Assembly: GCA_009694195.1 (NCBI GenBank)
Contig: SHVQ01000001.1
Span: 1-64,000, forward strand
DNA length: 64,000 bases
Direction: 5' to 3'
From: Rhodospirillales bacterium
GTDB lineage: Bacteria; Pseudomonadota; Alphaproteobacteria; Rhodospirillales; SHVQ01
Shown: positions 1 to 9,188 of the stretch, in pieces
How positions within the stretch are numbered: position 1 is the stretch's first letter
Layout of the letters: the number at the start of each line of letters is the position of its first letter
Position numbers and translations under genes: made by a program
The notes under the pieces: model-generated
What the model saw: the letters and a program-made list of their open reading frames with translations, nothing else
The model's database searches: none
What the model was told of the DNA's origin: nothing

Positions 1-883
1 CGGCCATCCAGATGTCCTGCAGGGCGCGCTTGGCCTTGGCATGGAGGCTCTTCGGCAGCTTGTTCAAGACATTCGCGGTCTTGTGGACCCAGCACCGTTG
101 CTCGCGGGTGTTCGGCCAGACCTCGCCCAGCGCCTTCCAGAAGCCGAGCGCACCATCGGCCACCGCCAGCTCCGGCGCCATCGTCAGGCCGCGGCGCTTC
201 AGATCGAGCAGCAGATCGCGCCACGATTGGGCGCTCTCGCGCAGGCCATCGGCAAAGCCGACCAACTCCTTCTTGCCCTCCGGCGTTGCGCCGATGATCA
301 CCAGGATGCATTGCGCCTGATCTTCGAGCCGCGCTTCCAGGTGGATACCGTCGACCCAGACGTAGACGTACCGCTTCGCCGCGAGATCGCGCTGCTGCCA
401 GCGCGCATGCTCCTCGGTCCACATCTCCTTAAGGCGGGCGATGGTCGAGGCCGAGAGCCCCGGCGCGTCCTTGCCGACCAGGGCCGCGAGCACCTCCTCG
501 AAGTCACCGCTCGAGATGCCCTTCAGATAGAGGATCGGGATCAGAACCTCGAGGCTCTTCGACCGCCGCGCATAGGGCGGCAGGATCGTCGGCCTGAGCC
601 GGATGCGCTCTCCCTCGGCCGCTCCGCGATCGCGGACGCGCGGCTGCCGCACGGCGATCGGGCCGATGCCGGTCATGATCGCGCGCTCGGGCAGGTGTCC
701 GTGGCGGACCACGCGTTGACGGCCCGCCGCTGTCTTGAGATCCGCATGCCTGGCGAGAAAATCGGCGACCTCCGCTTCGACGGCTTGCGCGAGCAGCGCA
801 CGCGCACCGTGGCGCAGAATCTCGGTCAACGGATCGGTGAAGGTCCCTGGCTGGGCGAACTCGAGGATGCTATTGTCGGTCAC
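1..883 (-). CDS. IS256-family (mutator-type) transposase, 3' end outside window
   Basis: Catalyses cut-and-paste or copy-type transposition of an IS256-family insertion sequence. The visible 294 codons give the N-terminal domain and the first part of the DDE catalytic core. The first catalytic Asp lies in WVDGIHLE (about residue 178) and the second in VADGALGFWKAL (about residue 243); the third acidic residue lies beyond the window. The GTG start is chosen because AAAGGAG sits about 8 nt upstream and an in-frame TGA lies three codons before it. No frameshift is visible in the part present, so the element may be intact. The opposite strand carries a long open frame over the same bases, which is a shadow of this gene. 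Confidence 0.93.
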   Translation of the reverse strand, partial: MTDNSILEFAQPGTFTDPLTEILRHGARALLAQAVEAEVADFLARHADLKTAAGRQRVVRHGHLPERAIMTGIGPIAVRQPRVRDRGAAEGERIRLRPTILPPYARRSKSLEVLIPILYLKGISSGDFEEVLAALVGKDAPGLSASTIARLKEMWTEEHARWQQRDLAAKRYVYVWVDGIHLEARLEDQAQCILVIIGATPEGKKELVGFADGLRESAQSWRDLLLDLKRRGLTMAPELAVADGALGFWKALGEVWPNTREQRCWVHKTANVLNKLPKSLHAKAKRALQDIWMA

Positions 884-981
884 GGCGTATCACTCCTTTG
901 CTGGAGAAGTGGAGGCGTCGAACACCCCCACGATACGCCGCCTTACCCTCTCACGCCGTCACCAACTTCCGCGTATAGCTC
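1..981 (-). mobile_element. IS256-family insertion sequence, partial
   Basis: This is the right-hand (transposase 5') part of an insertion sequence. The element continues past base 1, so its other inverted repeat and target duplication cannot be seen. The outer end is placed near 981 because the GAGCTATACGCGG-type sequence read on the minus strand looks like a terminal repeat and base composition changes after it. That boundary is inferred and could be wrong by tens of bases. Confidence 0.5.
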
Positions 982-1264
982 GACAAGCCGTTGATAGAAG
1001 TAAAAATTACGATCTTTTAGGCCGTGGCCGCCGGAGCTTGCTCGGTCTTTCCGGAGGGGCCCCAAGCCTTATTTGGTCGCGGCGATGCCCCGGGGAAAGT
1101 CGGGCCCATAAAAAATCGGGGTTTTTCCGGCCACATCTTTGATTCTCCTCAGAGATTCTTCAAATTTTCTTGACACGCGGAGTCCGAGGACTCATTCTCG
1201 CCGAGCCTTCGGGGACGACGGCTGAGGGGCCGAGGCCGATTTCGGCAATAATTGGGGGGACTGA
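982..1264. other. Intergenic region between IS element and M23 peptidase gene
   Basis: No gene is seen here. The only structured part is a TTGACA element at 1170-1175 followed by a perfect dyad at 1180-1193, described separately. Short open frames in this stretch show no family resemblance. Confidence 0.5.
1170..1198 (+). promoter_or_regulatory. Possible promoter with dyad in the spacer, upstream of M23 peptidase
   Basis: A perfect -35 hexamer TTGACA (1170-1175) is followed 17 nt later by a weak -10 (CATTCT, 1193-1198). The spacer holds the perfect palindrome GAGTCC-GA-GGACTC (1180-1193). A dyad in the spacer is the arrangement used by MerR-type and some repressor operators. The -10 is poor, so this may be an operator or a chance match. 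Confidence 0.35.
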
Positions 1265-2611
1265 ATGCTCTCTCGAGGGAGCGGCATAGCGATTCTCGCA
1301 ACCGCTGTTGCGCTCCTCGCGCTGGCTGCCTTGTTGGGTATCCATACGGGCGCCAAGCAAACCGCCGCGATGATGTTTGACGACTTCCGTGAACGTGGGT
1401 TGATTGTTTTCTCCACGATCAAGCCGTTTCCGGTGGGCGACGATTTCGAGCCAAGCCCGGGTGCGATCGACGACCAACTTGACGGCTTGACGGAGCCCGC
1501 GCGCCGGACGCTCAAAGCCCGCAGCGGCGATACGCTCGCGCGAATTCTCAGCCGCGCCGGCGTGGCCGAGGACGATTCGAAGCGTGCCGTCCATGCGCTT
1601 CGCGGCATCTACGATCCCCGTCGTGTCCGCAGCGGCCAACAATTCACGCTCGTGTTCGCCGGCGACGATCCCCGGCAAGGCACCCTCGAGAGCCTCGTCT
1701 TCGACGCCGATTTCGCACGCGAGGTCAAGGTCACGCGCCATGCGTCCGGCTTCACCGCAACCGTCGCGCAACGGCCGGTTCAGCGCGTGCTCGTCAAGGC
1801 GAGCGGCCGTATCGACCAGAGCTTTTACCAGGCGGGCGAGAAGGCCCGCGTGCCCGCCGCCATCCTGCACGAGATGATGAAAGCCTATGCCTGGGACGTG
1901 GACTTCCAGCGCGAGATCCAGCCGGGCGACGGGTTCGACGTCGTGTACGAACAATATCGAGACGACCGCGGCGAATCGGTTCGAAACGGCCGCATCGCGT
2001 ACATGGTGTTGCGGTTGGGTGGCGTTCGGCACACGCTCTACCGCCACACGACAAAGGACGGCTACACCGACTATTTCGACTCCAACGGGAAGACCGCGCG
2101 AAAAGGTCTGCTCCGGACCCCGATCGACGGCGCGCGTCTTGCCTCCGGATACGGCAACCGCATGCACCCGATTCTCGGCTACACGACCATGCACCGGGGC
2201 GTCGACTTTGCGTCCCCCGCGGGCACCCCGATCTACGCCGCCGGAGACGGAATTGTCGATCTCGCGGGCGACAACGGCGCCTACGGACTTTACGTCCGTC
2301 TCCGCCATGAAGCCCAATACGCGACCGCGTACGGACATCTGAGCCGCATCGCCACCGGCATTCGCAAGGGCCGCCGCGTCCGGCAAGGCGACATCATCGG
2401 GTATGTCGGCTCGACCGGCCGGTCGACCGGCCCGCACCTGCATTACGAGGTGCTCATGAACGGCAATCAGACCAACCCGATGACCGTGAAAATGCCTCCG
2501 GGGCGCATTCTGGCGGGTCCCGAGCTCAAGCGATTTGAGGGTATAAAGGCGAACCTGCACCAACAGGTCGCCGATCTCGCCGATACGTTTGCGCTCGCGC
2601 GGGCGGATTAG
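1265..2611 (+). CDS. M23-family metallopeptidase (LytM-type murein endopeptidase)
   Basis: Probable periplasmic peptidoglycan endopeptidase, 448 residues. A single hydrophobic segment near residues 9-26 anchors or exports it. Residues about 80-120 form a LysM/OapA-like region with the pattern SGDTLARILSRAGV. The C-terminal M23 domain (about 285-420) has the zinc ligands in HRGVD (H310 and D314) and HLH (H391 and H393), so the active site looks complete. The ATG follows a GGGGGGA purine tract. It lies alone between the IS element and a convergent MmgE/PrpD gene 20 bp away. The M23 assignment is firm; whether the enzyme cuts cross-links in septation or elongation is unknown. Confidence 0.93.
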   Translation: MLSRGSGIAILATAVALLALAALLGIHTGAKQTAAMMFDDFRERGLIVFSTIKPFPVGDDFEPSPGAIDDQLDGLTEPARRTLKARSGDTLARILSRAGVAEDDSKRAVHALRGIYDPRRVRSGQQFTLVFAGDDPRQGTLESLVFDADFAREVKVTRHASGFTATVAQRPVQRVLVKASGRIDQSFYQAGEKARVPAAILHEMMKAYAWDVDFQREIQPGDGFDVVYEQYRDDRGESVRNGRIAYMVLRLGGVRHTLYRHTTKDGYTDYFDSNGKTARKGLLRTPIDGARLASGYGNRMHPILGYTTMHRGVDFASPAGTPIYAAGDGIVDLAGDNGAYGLYVRLRHEAQYATAYGHLSRIATGIRKGRRVRQGDIIGYVGSTGRSTGPHLHYEVLMNGNQTNPMTVKMPPGRILAGPELKRFEGIKANLHQQVADLADTFALARAD

Positions 2612-2631
2612 GCCCGGTCGGCGGCGTCAGC

Positions 2632-4026
2632 TCAGCTCGCGGCGCGCGCCGCAACGTCTTTTTTGAAACGCAACAGCCGCGTGAACGTGTCGACCCGGTC
2701 GAGCGAATCGAGACGGTCGAGCACGGTCTTGAGAGTCTTCAACGCCCCGCGATCGAGAACTCCGGCGGCGCAATCCGCGAGCTTGGTTGCGCGCTCGTCG
2801 TCGCTCATGGGCCGCTCCGGGACCCCCTTCGCGTAGGTGACGACCTTCCTCAGCGAGCGACCGTTCCGCAGGTGGACAATCGCTTCCGCCGGCTCATGGG
2901 CGGGCTCGATTTGCATAAGGGCAGAGTTTGGCTCCGGCGGTCGAACGTGGATGCGCGGATACCAGGCGCGCACCTCCGGACGCCGCACCGCCTCGGGGCG
3001 AAAATCGGCGAGGGTTAGACGCCCATAGAGCAGCGCCAGCGCGATCGCATAGGGCATGCTGAAGCGGGCTTCGAGCTCGGTCTTCGGATCCCCGTACCGG
3101 AGGTTCCCGCAACCGACGGTGTGGATGACGGTTTCGACTCGATCGATATCCTTGTTCTCAAAGCCGTGCTCGGCCCGGAGATCGAGCACGCCGTCGATGG
3201 CCGCGTGGGCGCTCGCACAGTTCGGATGGACCTTCGTCTTGAGCCCGAACTCCTCGATCGCGAGCGGACGGCCGAGGCGCGCCTCGAGTCCCTGGAATCC
3301 CGGGGATGAGCCCGCGCCGAACAGATCGCACAAGCCCCACGCCGGCTCCAGCGGGTCGTGGGTCGCCGTCACGCCCGTTTCCGCAAGCCGCGCCGCCATC
3401 ACGCCGTGACAGGCCGCGAGACCCGCGTGCATGGGTTTGGCCATGGTTCCGAATTGCAGCTTGCTGCCGGCGGCCGTGCTGAAGCCGATGCTGATCGCCG
3501 CGCGCGTCCGCGCGACATCGAGACCGAGCAGCCGGGCGCATGCCGCGGCCACGCCGATCGCGCCCAACGTCGACGTCGAATGCCAGCCGCGCTCGTAGTG
3601 GGCAAGGCCGAGACCCTCGGAGATGCGCCCCAGCGCTTCGAGCCCGGCAATGTAGGCGTCGAGGACCGCAAAACCGGACGCTTCGCGTTCCTCGCCGAGA
3701 GCGAGGAGAGCCGGCGCCATCGCCGCCGTCGCATGCCCGGCTTGCGGATGAAAATTGTCGTCGAAATCGAGCGCGTGGGCGGCGGTCCCGTTGACGAGGG
3801 CGGCCCATGGCGCAGCCAAGCCCTCGGCCTCGCCGACGACGCTCGCCGGTCCGCTCCCCCACGACCGCACGGCCGCGAGGACTCTCTGCGGCGCCTCGTC
3901 GGCGGCGCCCGCCAACAAGCAGCCGGCGATGTCCGCGAAGGCCTCCCGCGCGCGCAATACCGCGGGCTCGCGTTTCAGCGGCGGCTCTGTTGCAATCCAT
4001 TCGGAAAGGGCGTCGATGAAAGCCAT
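2632..4026 (-). CDS. MmgE/PrpD-family protein (2-methylcitrate dehydratase-like)
   Basis: Member of the MmgE/PrpD fold, which includes 2-methylcitrate dehydratase, cis-aconitate decarboxylase and several enzymes of unknown substrate; cytoplasmic. Its 464 residues match the family length. The conserved N-terminal motif NGTAAHALDFDD is at residues 79-90, and the family histidines follow in HPQAGHAT. There are no prpB or prpC neighbours, so a role in the methylcitrate cycle is not supported by context. It is transcribed convergently with the M23 gene and stands divergent from the GST-like gene. The substrate is unknown. Confidence 0.88.
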   Translation of the reverse strand: MAFIDALSEWIATEPPLKREPAVLRAREAFADIAGCLLAGAADEAPQRVLAAVRSWGSGPASVVGEAEGLAAPWAALVNGTAAHALDFDDNFHPQAGHATAAMAPALLALGEEREASGFAVLDAYIAGLEALGRISEGLGLAHYERGWHSTSTLGAIGVAAACARLLGLDVARTRAAISIGFSTAAGSKLQFGTMAKPMHAGLAACHGVMAARLAETGVTATHDPLEPAWGLCDLFGAGSSPGFQGLEARLGRPLAIEEFGLKTKVHPNCASAHAAIDGVLDLRAEHGFENKDIDRVETVIHTVGCGNLRYGDPKTELEARFSMPYAIALALLYGRLTLADFRPEAVRRPEVRAWYPRIHVRPPEPNSALMQIEPAHEPAEAIVHLRNGRSLRKVVTYAKGVPERPMSDDERATKLADCAAGVLDRGALKTLKTVLDRLDSLDRVDTFTRLLRFKKDVAARAAS

Positions 4027-4191
4027 GCGTGTCTCCTCCCCCGGATCGTTCGCGGGAGCAACCCCCGCAAACGTCGGGGAAGCCTAACACAGCCTTGGCG
4101 CGGTTGACCGCGAGATTTACCATGCCGGTTCTAAAAAGCCTCGCCCCTGCCGCCATCGAGGCTGTCGTCACGATCATGGAGGACGACCCGG

Positions 4192-4890
4192 ATGATCAAG
4201 CTCATAAAGTTCCCGCCCGCCTTTAACCTGCCCGATCCCAGCCCCTTTTGCATGAAGGTCATGGTGCTCTTGAAGATGGCGGGCATCGCCTACGAAGCCG
4301 TCGTGACGACGAACCCCGGCAAGGGGCCGAAGGGCAAGCTGCCGGCGATCGAGGACGGCGGGCGACTGATCGGCGATTCCGAGGTTATCCGCTGGCACAT
4401 CGAGCGCACGTACGGCATCGATTTCGACAAGGGCCTCGGTCCGACCGAGCGTGCCGTCGCCCATGCCTTCGCGCGCATGATCGAGGAGCGGACCTACTGG
4501 ATCGAGGTCCACAATCGCTGGCTGACCGAGCCCAACTGGTCGACCATCCGGCAAACATTTTTCGGCGGCCTACCGCCGATCGTGCGCTCGCTGGTGCCGA
4601 TCCTCGCGAAGCGGAAGGTTCGAAGCTACCTCGACGGCCAGGGCATCGGTCGGCACTCGGACGAAGAGCGAAGGGAGATGGGAATCCGCGACATGCGCGC
4701 GCTCGCCACGCACTTGGGCGACAAGCCGTTCTTCATGGGGGCGGCGCCGACGGGCGCGGACGCCACAGTCTATCCCTTCGCCGCCGCCGTCGTGGATACG
4801 CCGTTTGCCTCGCCGATGAAGGACGAGGCCCTTAAGCAAGCAAACCTCGTCGCTTACACGAAACGAATGCGCGAACGCTTCTTCGCCTGA
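4192..4890 (+). CDS. Glutathione S-transferase-like protein (FAXC/metaxin-type)
   Basis: Soluble thioredoxin-fold/GST protein of 232 residues. The N-terminal domain contains PSPFCMKV (Cys20), the KLPAIEDG turn (residues 49-56) that carries the cis-proline, and GDSEVI (61-66), which occupies the glutathione gamma-glutamyl binding position. The all-helical C-terminal domain follows. The sequence style resembles the failed-axon-connections/metaxin branch rather than classical detoxifying GSTs. It is a single gene, convergent with clpB. The substrate cannot be deduced. Confidence 0.85.
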   Translation: MIKLIKFPPAFNLPDPSPFCMKVMVLLKMAGIAYEAVVTTNPGKGPKGKLPAIEDGGRLIGDSEVIRWHIERTYGIDFDKGLGPTERAVAHAFARMIEERTYWIEVHNRWLTEPNWSTIRQTFFGGLPPIVRSLVPILAKRKVRSYLDGQGIGRHSDEERREMGIRDMRALATHLGDKPFFMGAAPTGADATVYPFAAAVVDTPFASPMKDEALKQANLVAYTKRMRERFFA

Positions 4891-4945
4891 TTTGTGGCCC
4901 GGGCGGCTGGGGCCCCTCCCCCCGGCATGACCGCACGGGAAAGCT

Positions 4946-4968
4946 CGGCCGACCACGCTTGTCGGCCG
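4946..4968. terminator. Hairpin between convergent GST-like gene and clpB
   Basis: Perfect 8-bp stem CGGCCGAC/GTCGGCCG with a 7-nt loop, placed between two convergent stop codons. On the clpB strand it is followed by a short pyrimidine run (CTTTCCC), so it may serve as a weak bidirectional terminator. There is no long T tract. Confidence 0.45.
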
Positions 4969-4991
4969 GGCGGGGAGACCGCAATAAGGCG

Positions 4992-7583
4992 TTATGCGGC
5001 TTCCGCCTTCACCCCGTTGATCGTGAGGTTTTCCTTGCCGGCGGAGACCCGCACGACGTCGCCGTCCTTGATCTTGCCTTCGAGGATCATGCCGGCGATC
5101 GGGTTCTGCAATTGGCGCTGAATGACCCGCCTCAGCGGCCGGGCTCCGTACACGGGGTCATACCCTGCGTCCGCGAGCCACTTGCGCGCGCGCGCGTCCA
5201 ATTCGAGCGCGGTGTGGCGGTCGGCCAGAAGCTTCTGCAGGTTTCGGATCTGAATGTCGACAATCGCTTCCATCTGATTCCGGAAGAGCCGGTGGAACAG
5301 GATGATCTCGTCGAGTCGGTTCAGGAACTCGGGCCGGAAGGCGCGCCGCACGACGTCCATCACCGCGTCCCGCACTTCGGACGAGTCGTGCCCTTCTCCT
5401 TGCGCTGCAAGAATGTCGCCGCCGAGGTTGGAGGTCATGACGACGATCGTGTTGCGGAAGTCGACGGTGCGGCCGTGGCCGTCCGTGAGACGACCGTCGT
5501 CGAGCACCTGCAAGAGCACGTTGAAAACGTCCGGGTGCGCCTTCTCGATCTCGTCGAACAGAACCACCTGATAGGGCCGGCGACGCACCGCTTCCGTCAG
5601 CGCACCGCCTTCGTCATAGCCGACGTAGCCGGGCGGCGCTCCGATCAGCCGGGCGACCGCGTGCTTCTCCATGTACTCGGACATGTCGATGCGGATCAGC
5701 GACGCCTCGTCATCGAACAAGAACTCGGCGAGGACCTTCGACAACTCCGTTTTTCCGACGCCGGTCGGACCCAGGAACATGAATGAGCCGATCGGTCGGT
5801 TCGGGTCCTGCAGTCCCGCGCGGGCGCGGCGCACCGCGTTGGCGACCGCCACGAGCGCCTCTTCCTGCCCGACCACCCGGCGACGCAGATTCTCCTCCAT
5901 GCGGAGCAGTTTCTCGCGCTCGCCTTGCAGCATCTTGTCGACCGGAATGCCGGTCCACCGGGAGACCACGTGGGCGATGTGCTCGGGCGTGACCGACTCC
6001 TCGACCATCCGGTGACCCTGCGAGGCTTCCGCTTTTTTCAGCTTTTCCTCGAGCCGCGGAATGAGGTCGTATTGGAGCTCGCCGGCCTTCTCGTACTCGC
6101 CTTCGCGCATGGCTTTCTCGACCGCCATTCGCGCCTGATCGAGCTGCTCCTTCAGCTTAGTCGAGTCCGCGAGCGCTTCCTTCTCGCCCCGCCACTGCTC
6201 GGTCAGCTTCGCCGACTTTGCTTCCAGGTCCTTCAGTTCCTTTTCGAGTTTCACGAGCCGCGCCTTGGAAGCATCGTCGTTCTCCTTCTTCAGCGCTTCC
6301 CGCTCGATCTTCAGCTGCACGATCCGGCGGTCGAGCTCGTCGATGGCCTCGGGCTTCGTGTCCACCTGCATGCGAAGCCGGCTCGCGGCTTCGTCCATGA
6401 GGTCGATCGCCTTGTCGGGCAGAAATCGGTCGCTGATGTATCGGTGGGAGAGCGTCGCGGCGGCGACGAGCGCCGAATCCAAAATGCGCACGCCGTGGTG
6501 GAGCTCGTACTTCTCCTTGATGCCGCGCAGGATCGAAATCGTGTCATCGACGTTTGGCTCGCTGACGAAGATCGGCTGGAACCGGCGGGCGAGCGCTGCG
6601 TCCTTTTCCACGTGCTTGCGGTACTCATCGAGCGTGGTCGCGCCGACGCAATGAAGATCGCCGCGCGCAAGCGCGGGCTTCAAGAGGTTGGATGCGTCCA
6701 TCGCCCCTTCGGCCGCGCCGGCACCGACGATCGTGTGCATCTCGTCGATGAAAAGGACGATCTCGCCGCTGGCCGCGGTAACCTCGCCAAGGACGGCCTT
6801 GAGCCGCTCCTCGAATTCGCCGCGGAATTTGGCCCCGGCGAGCATGGCGCCGAGGTCGAGCGCCATCAGCTTCTTCTTTTTCAGGTTCTCCGGCACGTCG
6901 CCGTTGACGATGCGTTGGGCGAGCCCCTCGACGATGGCAGTCTTGCCGACGCCCGGCTCGCCGATGAGAACGGGATTGTTCTTCGTCCGGCGCGAAAGCA
7001 CCTGGATCGTGCGCCGGATTTCTTCGTCGCGCCCGATGACCGGATCGATCTTGCCTTCGGCGGCCGCCGCCGTGAGGTCGCGCGCGTATTTTTTCAGCGC
7101 GTCGTAGGTGTTCTCCGCCGTGGCGCTCGTGGCCTTCCGCCCCTTGCGGAAGTCCTCGATCGCCTTGCCGAGCTGCTGGGGCGTCACGCCCGCGTCGGCC
7201 AAAATTTCGCCCGCGTCCGAGTCCTTGTCGATGGCGATCGCGAGCAACAGAGTCTCGGCCGTGACAAAGCTATCCCCCCCCTTCTCGGCCAGCTGCTCCG
7301 CGCGCTCGAAAAGCCGCGCCGTTTCGGAGGCGAGGTAAATCTGTCCGGCGCCCGAGCCCTCGACCTTGGACAGCTTGTAGAGGCGGACACCCACGGTCTC
7401 GAATGCGCGCGCGGGTTCGCCGCCGGCGGCCTTGATCAGGCTCGAGGCCAATCCCTCGCGGTCTTCGAGCAAGACTTTCAGGATGTGAGGCGGTGTGAGC
7501 TGTTGGTGCTGGCCTCGCAGCGCGAGCGTCTGCGCAGCCTGGATGAAGCCGCGCGAGCGCTCGGTATACTTGTCGAAGTTCAT
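4992..7583 (-). CDS. clpB: ATP-dependent chaperone ClpB
   Basis: Hexameric AAA+ disaggregase that works with DnaK to recover aggregated proteins after heat stress; cytoplasmic. The full-length 863-residue protein has the repeated ClpN domain (about 1-150), the first AAA+ module with Walker A GEPGVGKT (208-215), the coiled-coil middle domain rich in Lys/Glu (about 410-530), and the second AAA+ module with Walker A GPTGVGKT (605-612). The start [12 protein letters not shown] matches the family. The upstream region carries a CTTG-N18-CCATAT motif typical of alphaproteobacterial RpoH promoters, so heat-shock control is likely. It is monocistronic by appearance. Confidence 0.98.
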   Translation of the reverse strand: MNFDKYTERSRGFIQAAQTLALRGQHQQLTPPHILKVLLEDREGLASSLIKAAGGEPARAFETVGVRLYKLSKVEGSGAGQIYLASETARLFERAEQLAEKGGDSFVTAETLLLAIAIDKDSDAGEILADAGVTPQQLGKAIEDFRKGRKATSATAENTYDALKKYARDLTAAAAEGKIDPVIGRDEEIRRTIQVLSRRTKNNPVLIGEPGVGKTAIVEGLAQRIVNGDVPENLKKKKLMALDLGAMLAGAKFRGEFEERLKAVLGEVTAASGEIVLFIDEMHTIVGAGAAEGAMDASNLLKPALARGDLHCVGATTLDEYRKHVEKDAALARRFQPIFVSEPNVDDTISILRGIKEKYELHHGVRILDSALVAAATLSHRYISDRFLPDKAIDLMDEAASRLRMQVDTKPEAIDELDRRIVQLKIEREALKKENDDASKARLVKLEKELKDLEAKSAKLTEQWRGEKEALADSTKLKEQLDQARMAVEKAMREGEYEKAGELQYDLIPRLEEKLKKAEASQGHRMVEESVTPEHIAHVVSRWTGIPVDKMLQGEREKLLRMEENLRRRVVGQEEALVAVANAVRRARAGLQDPNRPIGSFMFLGPTGVGKTELSKVLAEFLFDDEASLIRIDMSEYMEKHAVARLIGAPPGYVGYDEGGALTEAVRRRPYQVVLFDEIEKAHPDVFNVLLQVLDDGRLTDGHGRTVDFRNTIVVMTSNLGGDILAAQGEGHDSSEVRDAVMDVVRRAFRPEFLNRLDEIILFHRLFRNQMEAIVDIQIRNLQKLLADRHTALELDARARKWLADAGYDPVYGARPLRRVIQRQLQNPIAGMILEGKIKDGDVVRVSAGKENLTINGVKAEAA

Positions 7584-7680
7584 TCGTCAGGCCCTTCCGT
7601 TCGACGGGGCGTCCCGGCTCCGTACGGACGGCCGCGCGGGCGTGCCCCTCATGGGGGTTTCAGGTCTGTTCAGCACATAA

Positions 7681-7708
7681 ATATGGCGCGCGGCGGGCGT
7701 GACGCAAG
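7681..7708 (-). promoter_or_regulatory. RpoH (sigma-32)-type heat-shock promoter of clpB
   Basis: Read on the minus strand, CTTG (7708-7705) is separated by 18 nt from CCATAT (7686-7681), followed by TTAT. This matches the CTTG-N17/18-C(C/T)AT(A/T)T type pattern of alphaproteobacterial RpoH promoters. The clpB start codon lies about 98 nt downstream of the -10 element. The downstream gene is a classical heat-shock gene, which supports the call. Confidence 0.6.
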
Positions 7709-7832
7709 CCAAAGTCAACGGCGTGAGTTTGTCCGTTTTCCGTGGCCTCGCGCGTATCGCGGAAACGCCGAGCCCGCCTGTATTCCGGGCCGCAATTGAC
7801 ACGGCCCGGACGGGCCGCCAAGGTCCCGGCCC

Positions 7833-8600
7833 ATGCTTGCAAGCGTGGCCGCCATTTACCGCTATCCGGTCAAGGGCCTCAGCGCCGAAAGCTTGCAGAG
7901 CGTGGATTTGGCGCCCGGCGGGCGGATCGCCAATGACCGCAGGTTCGGGCTCGCGCTCGGCTCGACCCCCGTCGCCGGCGCGCGCGCCGCATGGATGCCG
8001 AAGACGAGCTTCCTCATGCTCGTGCGGAACGAGCGGCTGGCGGCGCTCGGGACGGCCTTCGACGACAGGACGGAATGTCTGACGATCCGGCGGAACGGCA
8101 AGCCGGTGGCGACCGGCCAATTGACCTCGTCGGTCGGCCGCGCCGTGATCGAGGACTTCTTTGCGGCGTTTCTCGGCGATGAGACCCGCGGGCGGCCACG
8201 GGTCGTCGAGGTGGAGCCGGGTCAGGCGTTCACCGACAGCCCGGACGCGTTCCTCTCGTTGATCAATCTCGCCTCCGTTCGCGACCTCGGCCGCGTCACC
8301 GGGTGCGACGTCGACCGTCTCCGCTTCCGCGCCAACATCTACGTCCACGGCCTCGCGCCATGGGTCGAGTTCGACTGGATCGGCCGCGACATCGCGGTCG
8401 GCGGTGTTCGCATGCGCGTGGAGGAGCGCATCGGCCGCTGCGCGGCGACGACGGTCAATCCGGCGACGGCCGAGCGCGATCTCAACGTGCCGCAAGCCCT
8501 TCAACGCGGCTTCGGCCACACGGATCTCGGTGTCTTCGCGGCCGTCTGGAGCGGTGGCACGCTCGCGCTCGGCGATGCCGTAGCGACGATCGACGCCTAG
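7833..8600 (+). CDS. MOSC-domain protein (YcbX-like)
   Basis: Predicted molybdenum-cofactor-binding protein of 255 residues. The N-terminal MOSC_N beta-barrel domain begins with the typical IYRYPVKGLS (residues 8-17), and the C-terminal MOSC domain follows with RFRANIYV and ERIGRCAATTVNP; the cysteine in GRCAAT is the usual cofactor-sulfur site. Related proteins (YcbX, mARC) reduce N-hydroxylated compounds using Moco, but substrates here are unknown. It is divergent from clpB and convergent with the DUF4167 gene, with only 3 bp between the stop codons. Confidence 0.9.
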   Translation: MLASVAAIYRYPVKGLSAESLQSVDLAPGGRIANDRRFGLALGSTPVAGARAAWMPKTSFLMLVRNERLAALGTAFDDRTECLTIRRNGKPVATGQLTSSVGRAVIEDFFAAFLGDETRGRPRVVEVEPGQAFTDSPDAFLSLINLASVRDLGRVTGCDVDRLRFRANIYVHGLAPWVEFDWIGRDIAVGGVRMRVEERIGRCAATTVNPATAERDLNVPQALQRGFGHTDLGVFAAVWSGGTLALGDAVATIDA

Positions 8601-8603
8601 CGT

Positions 8604-9017
8604 TCAGCTTGTGGGAGCGGGATCGGTTCCGGGTCCGGGACCGCGTTGCGGCGGCTCGGAGCTGGCCGGCTGGGGCAGCGGTTCTGCCGCCGGCTGCGGC
8701 TGAGGCTGCTGTTGTTGTGGCTGTTGATGTTGTCCGTAGCCGCCGCCGTGCCCCCGGTGGTGCTCCGACTCGGCGTTCAGGACACGGTAGTAGTGCTCGG
8801 CGTATTGAAAGTAGCCCTCGGCCGTGATGTGCTCGCCGGCCAAAGTGGCGTCCCGCGCCAGGGCGAGATATTTTTCCAATACCTGCTGGGCCGTGCCGCG
8901 GACCTTCATTTCCGGGCCGTTGCTTTCGAAGGTGTGCCCCCGATTATTATTGTTCATTGGGTGACGTTTGCCGTTACCGCGCGAACGCAGGTGCCTCGAA
9001 TTAGGACCGTGCTTCAT
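8604..9017 (-). CDS. DUF4167 domain-containing protein
   Basis: Small protein of 137 residues of unknown function. The basic, Asn/Arg-rich N-terminus and the core with YESNGP-like FESNGPEMKVRGTA and YFQYAEHYYRVLN (about residues 30-80) define DUF4167, a family found next to prmC in many Alphaproteobacteria. The C-terminal third is low-complexity, rich in Gln, Pro and His, and probably disordered. It follows prmC after a 171-bp gap and may have its own promoter. An RNA-associated role is sometimes suggested from the basic tail but is not shown here. Confidence 0.9.
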   Translation of the reverse strand: MKHGPNSRHLRSRGNGKRHPMNNNNRGHTFESNGPEMKVRGTAQQVLEKYLALARDATLAGEHITAEGYFQYAEHYYRVLNAESEHHRGHGGGYGQHQQPQQQQPQPQPAAEPLPQPASSEPPQRGPGPGTDPAPTS

Positions 9018-9188
9018 GACCTTTTGCTAATGCTCTTGCTGTTTTACCCACCGGCGCAGCGTTGCCCGTTCGCGCAGAACACACGATCCCTTGCGACGGC
9101 ACAGCGGCTGAGCGTCGGGGAATGTTTCGGGTTCAGCGCCCCAAAAGCGCGACACCCTGCGGCCGCTAACGGCCACCCCGATGTAAAG

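Noticed and set aside
41-994. Plus-strand open frame of 317 codons over the IS element
   Set aside because: It runs opposite to the IS256 transposase, which has clear DDE motifs. The plus-strand protein is Arg/Leu/Asp-rich without any family pattern.
1160-2563. Minus-strand open frame of 467 codons opposite the M23 gene
   Set aside because: The plus strand holds a complete M23 enzyme. The antisense product is an Ala/Arg/Val-rich shadow, as expected in high GC.
5925-7799. Plus-strand open frame of 624 codons opposite clpB
   Set aside because: clpB is certain. The antisense frame is Arg/Leu/Gly/Asp-rich with no domain.
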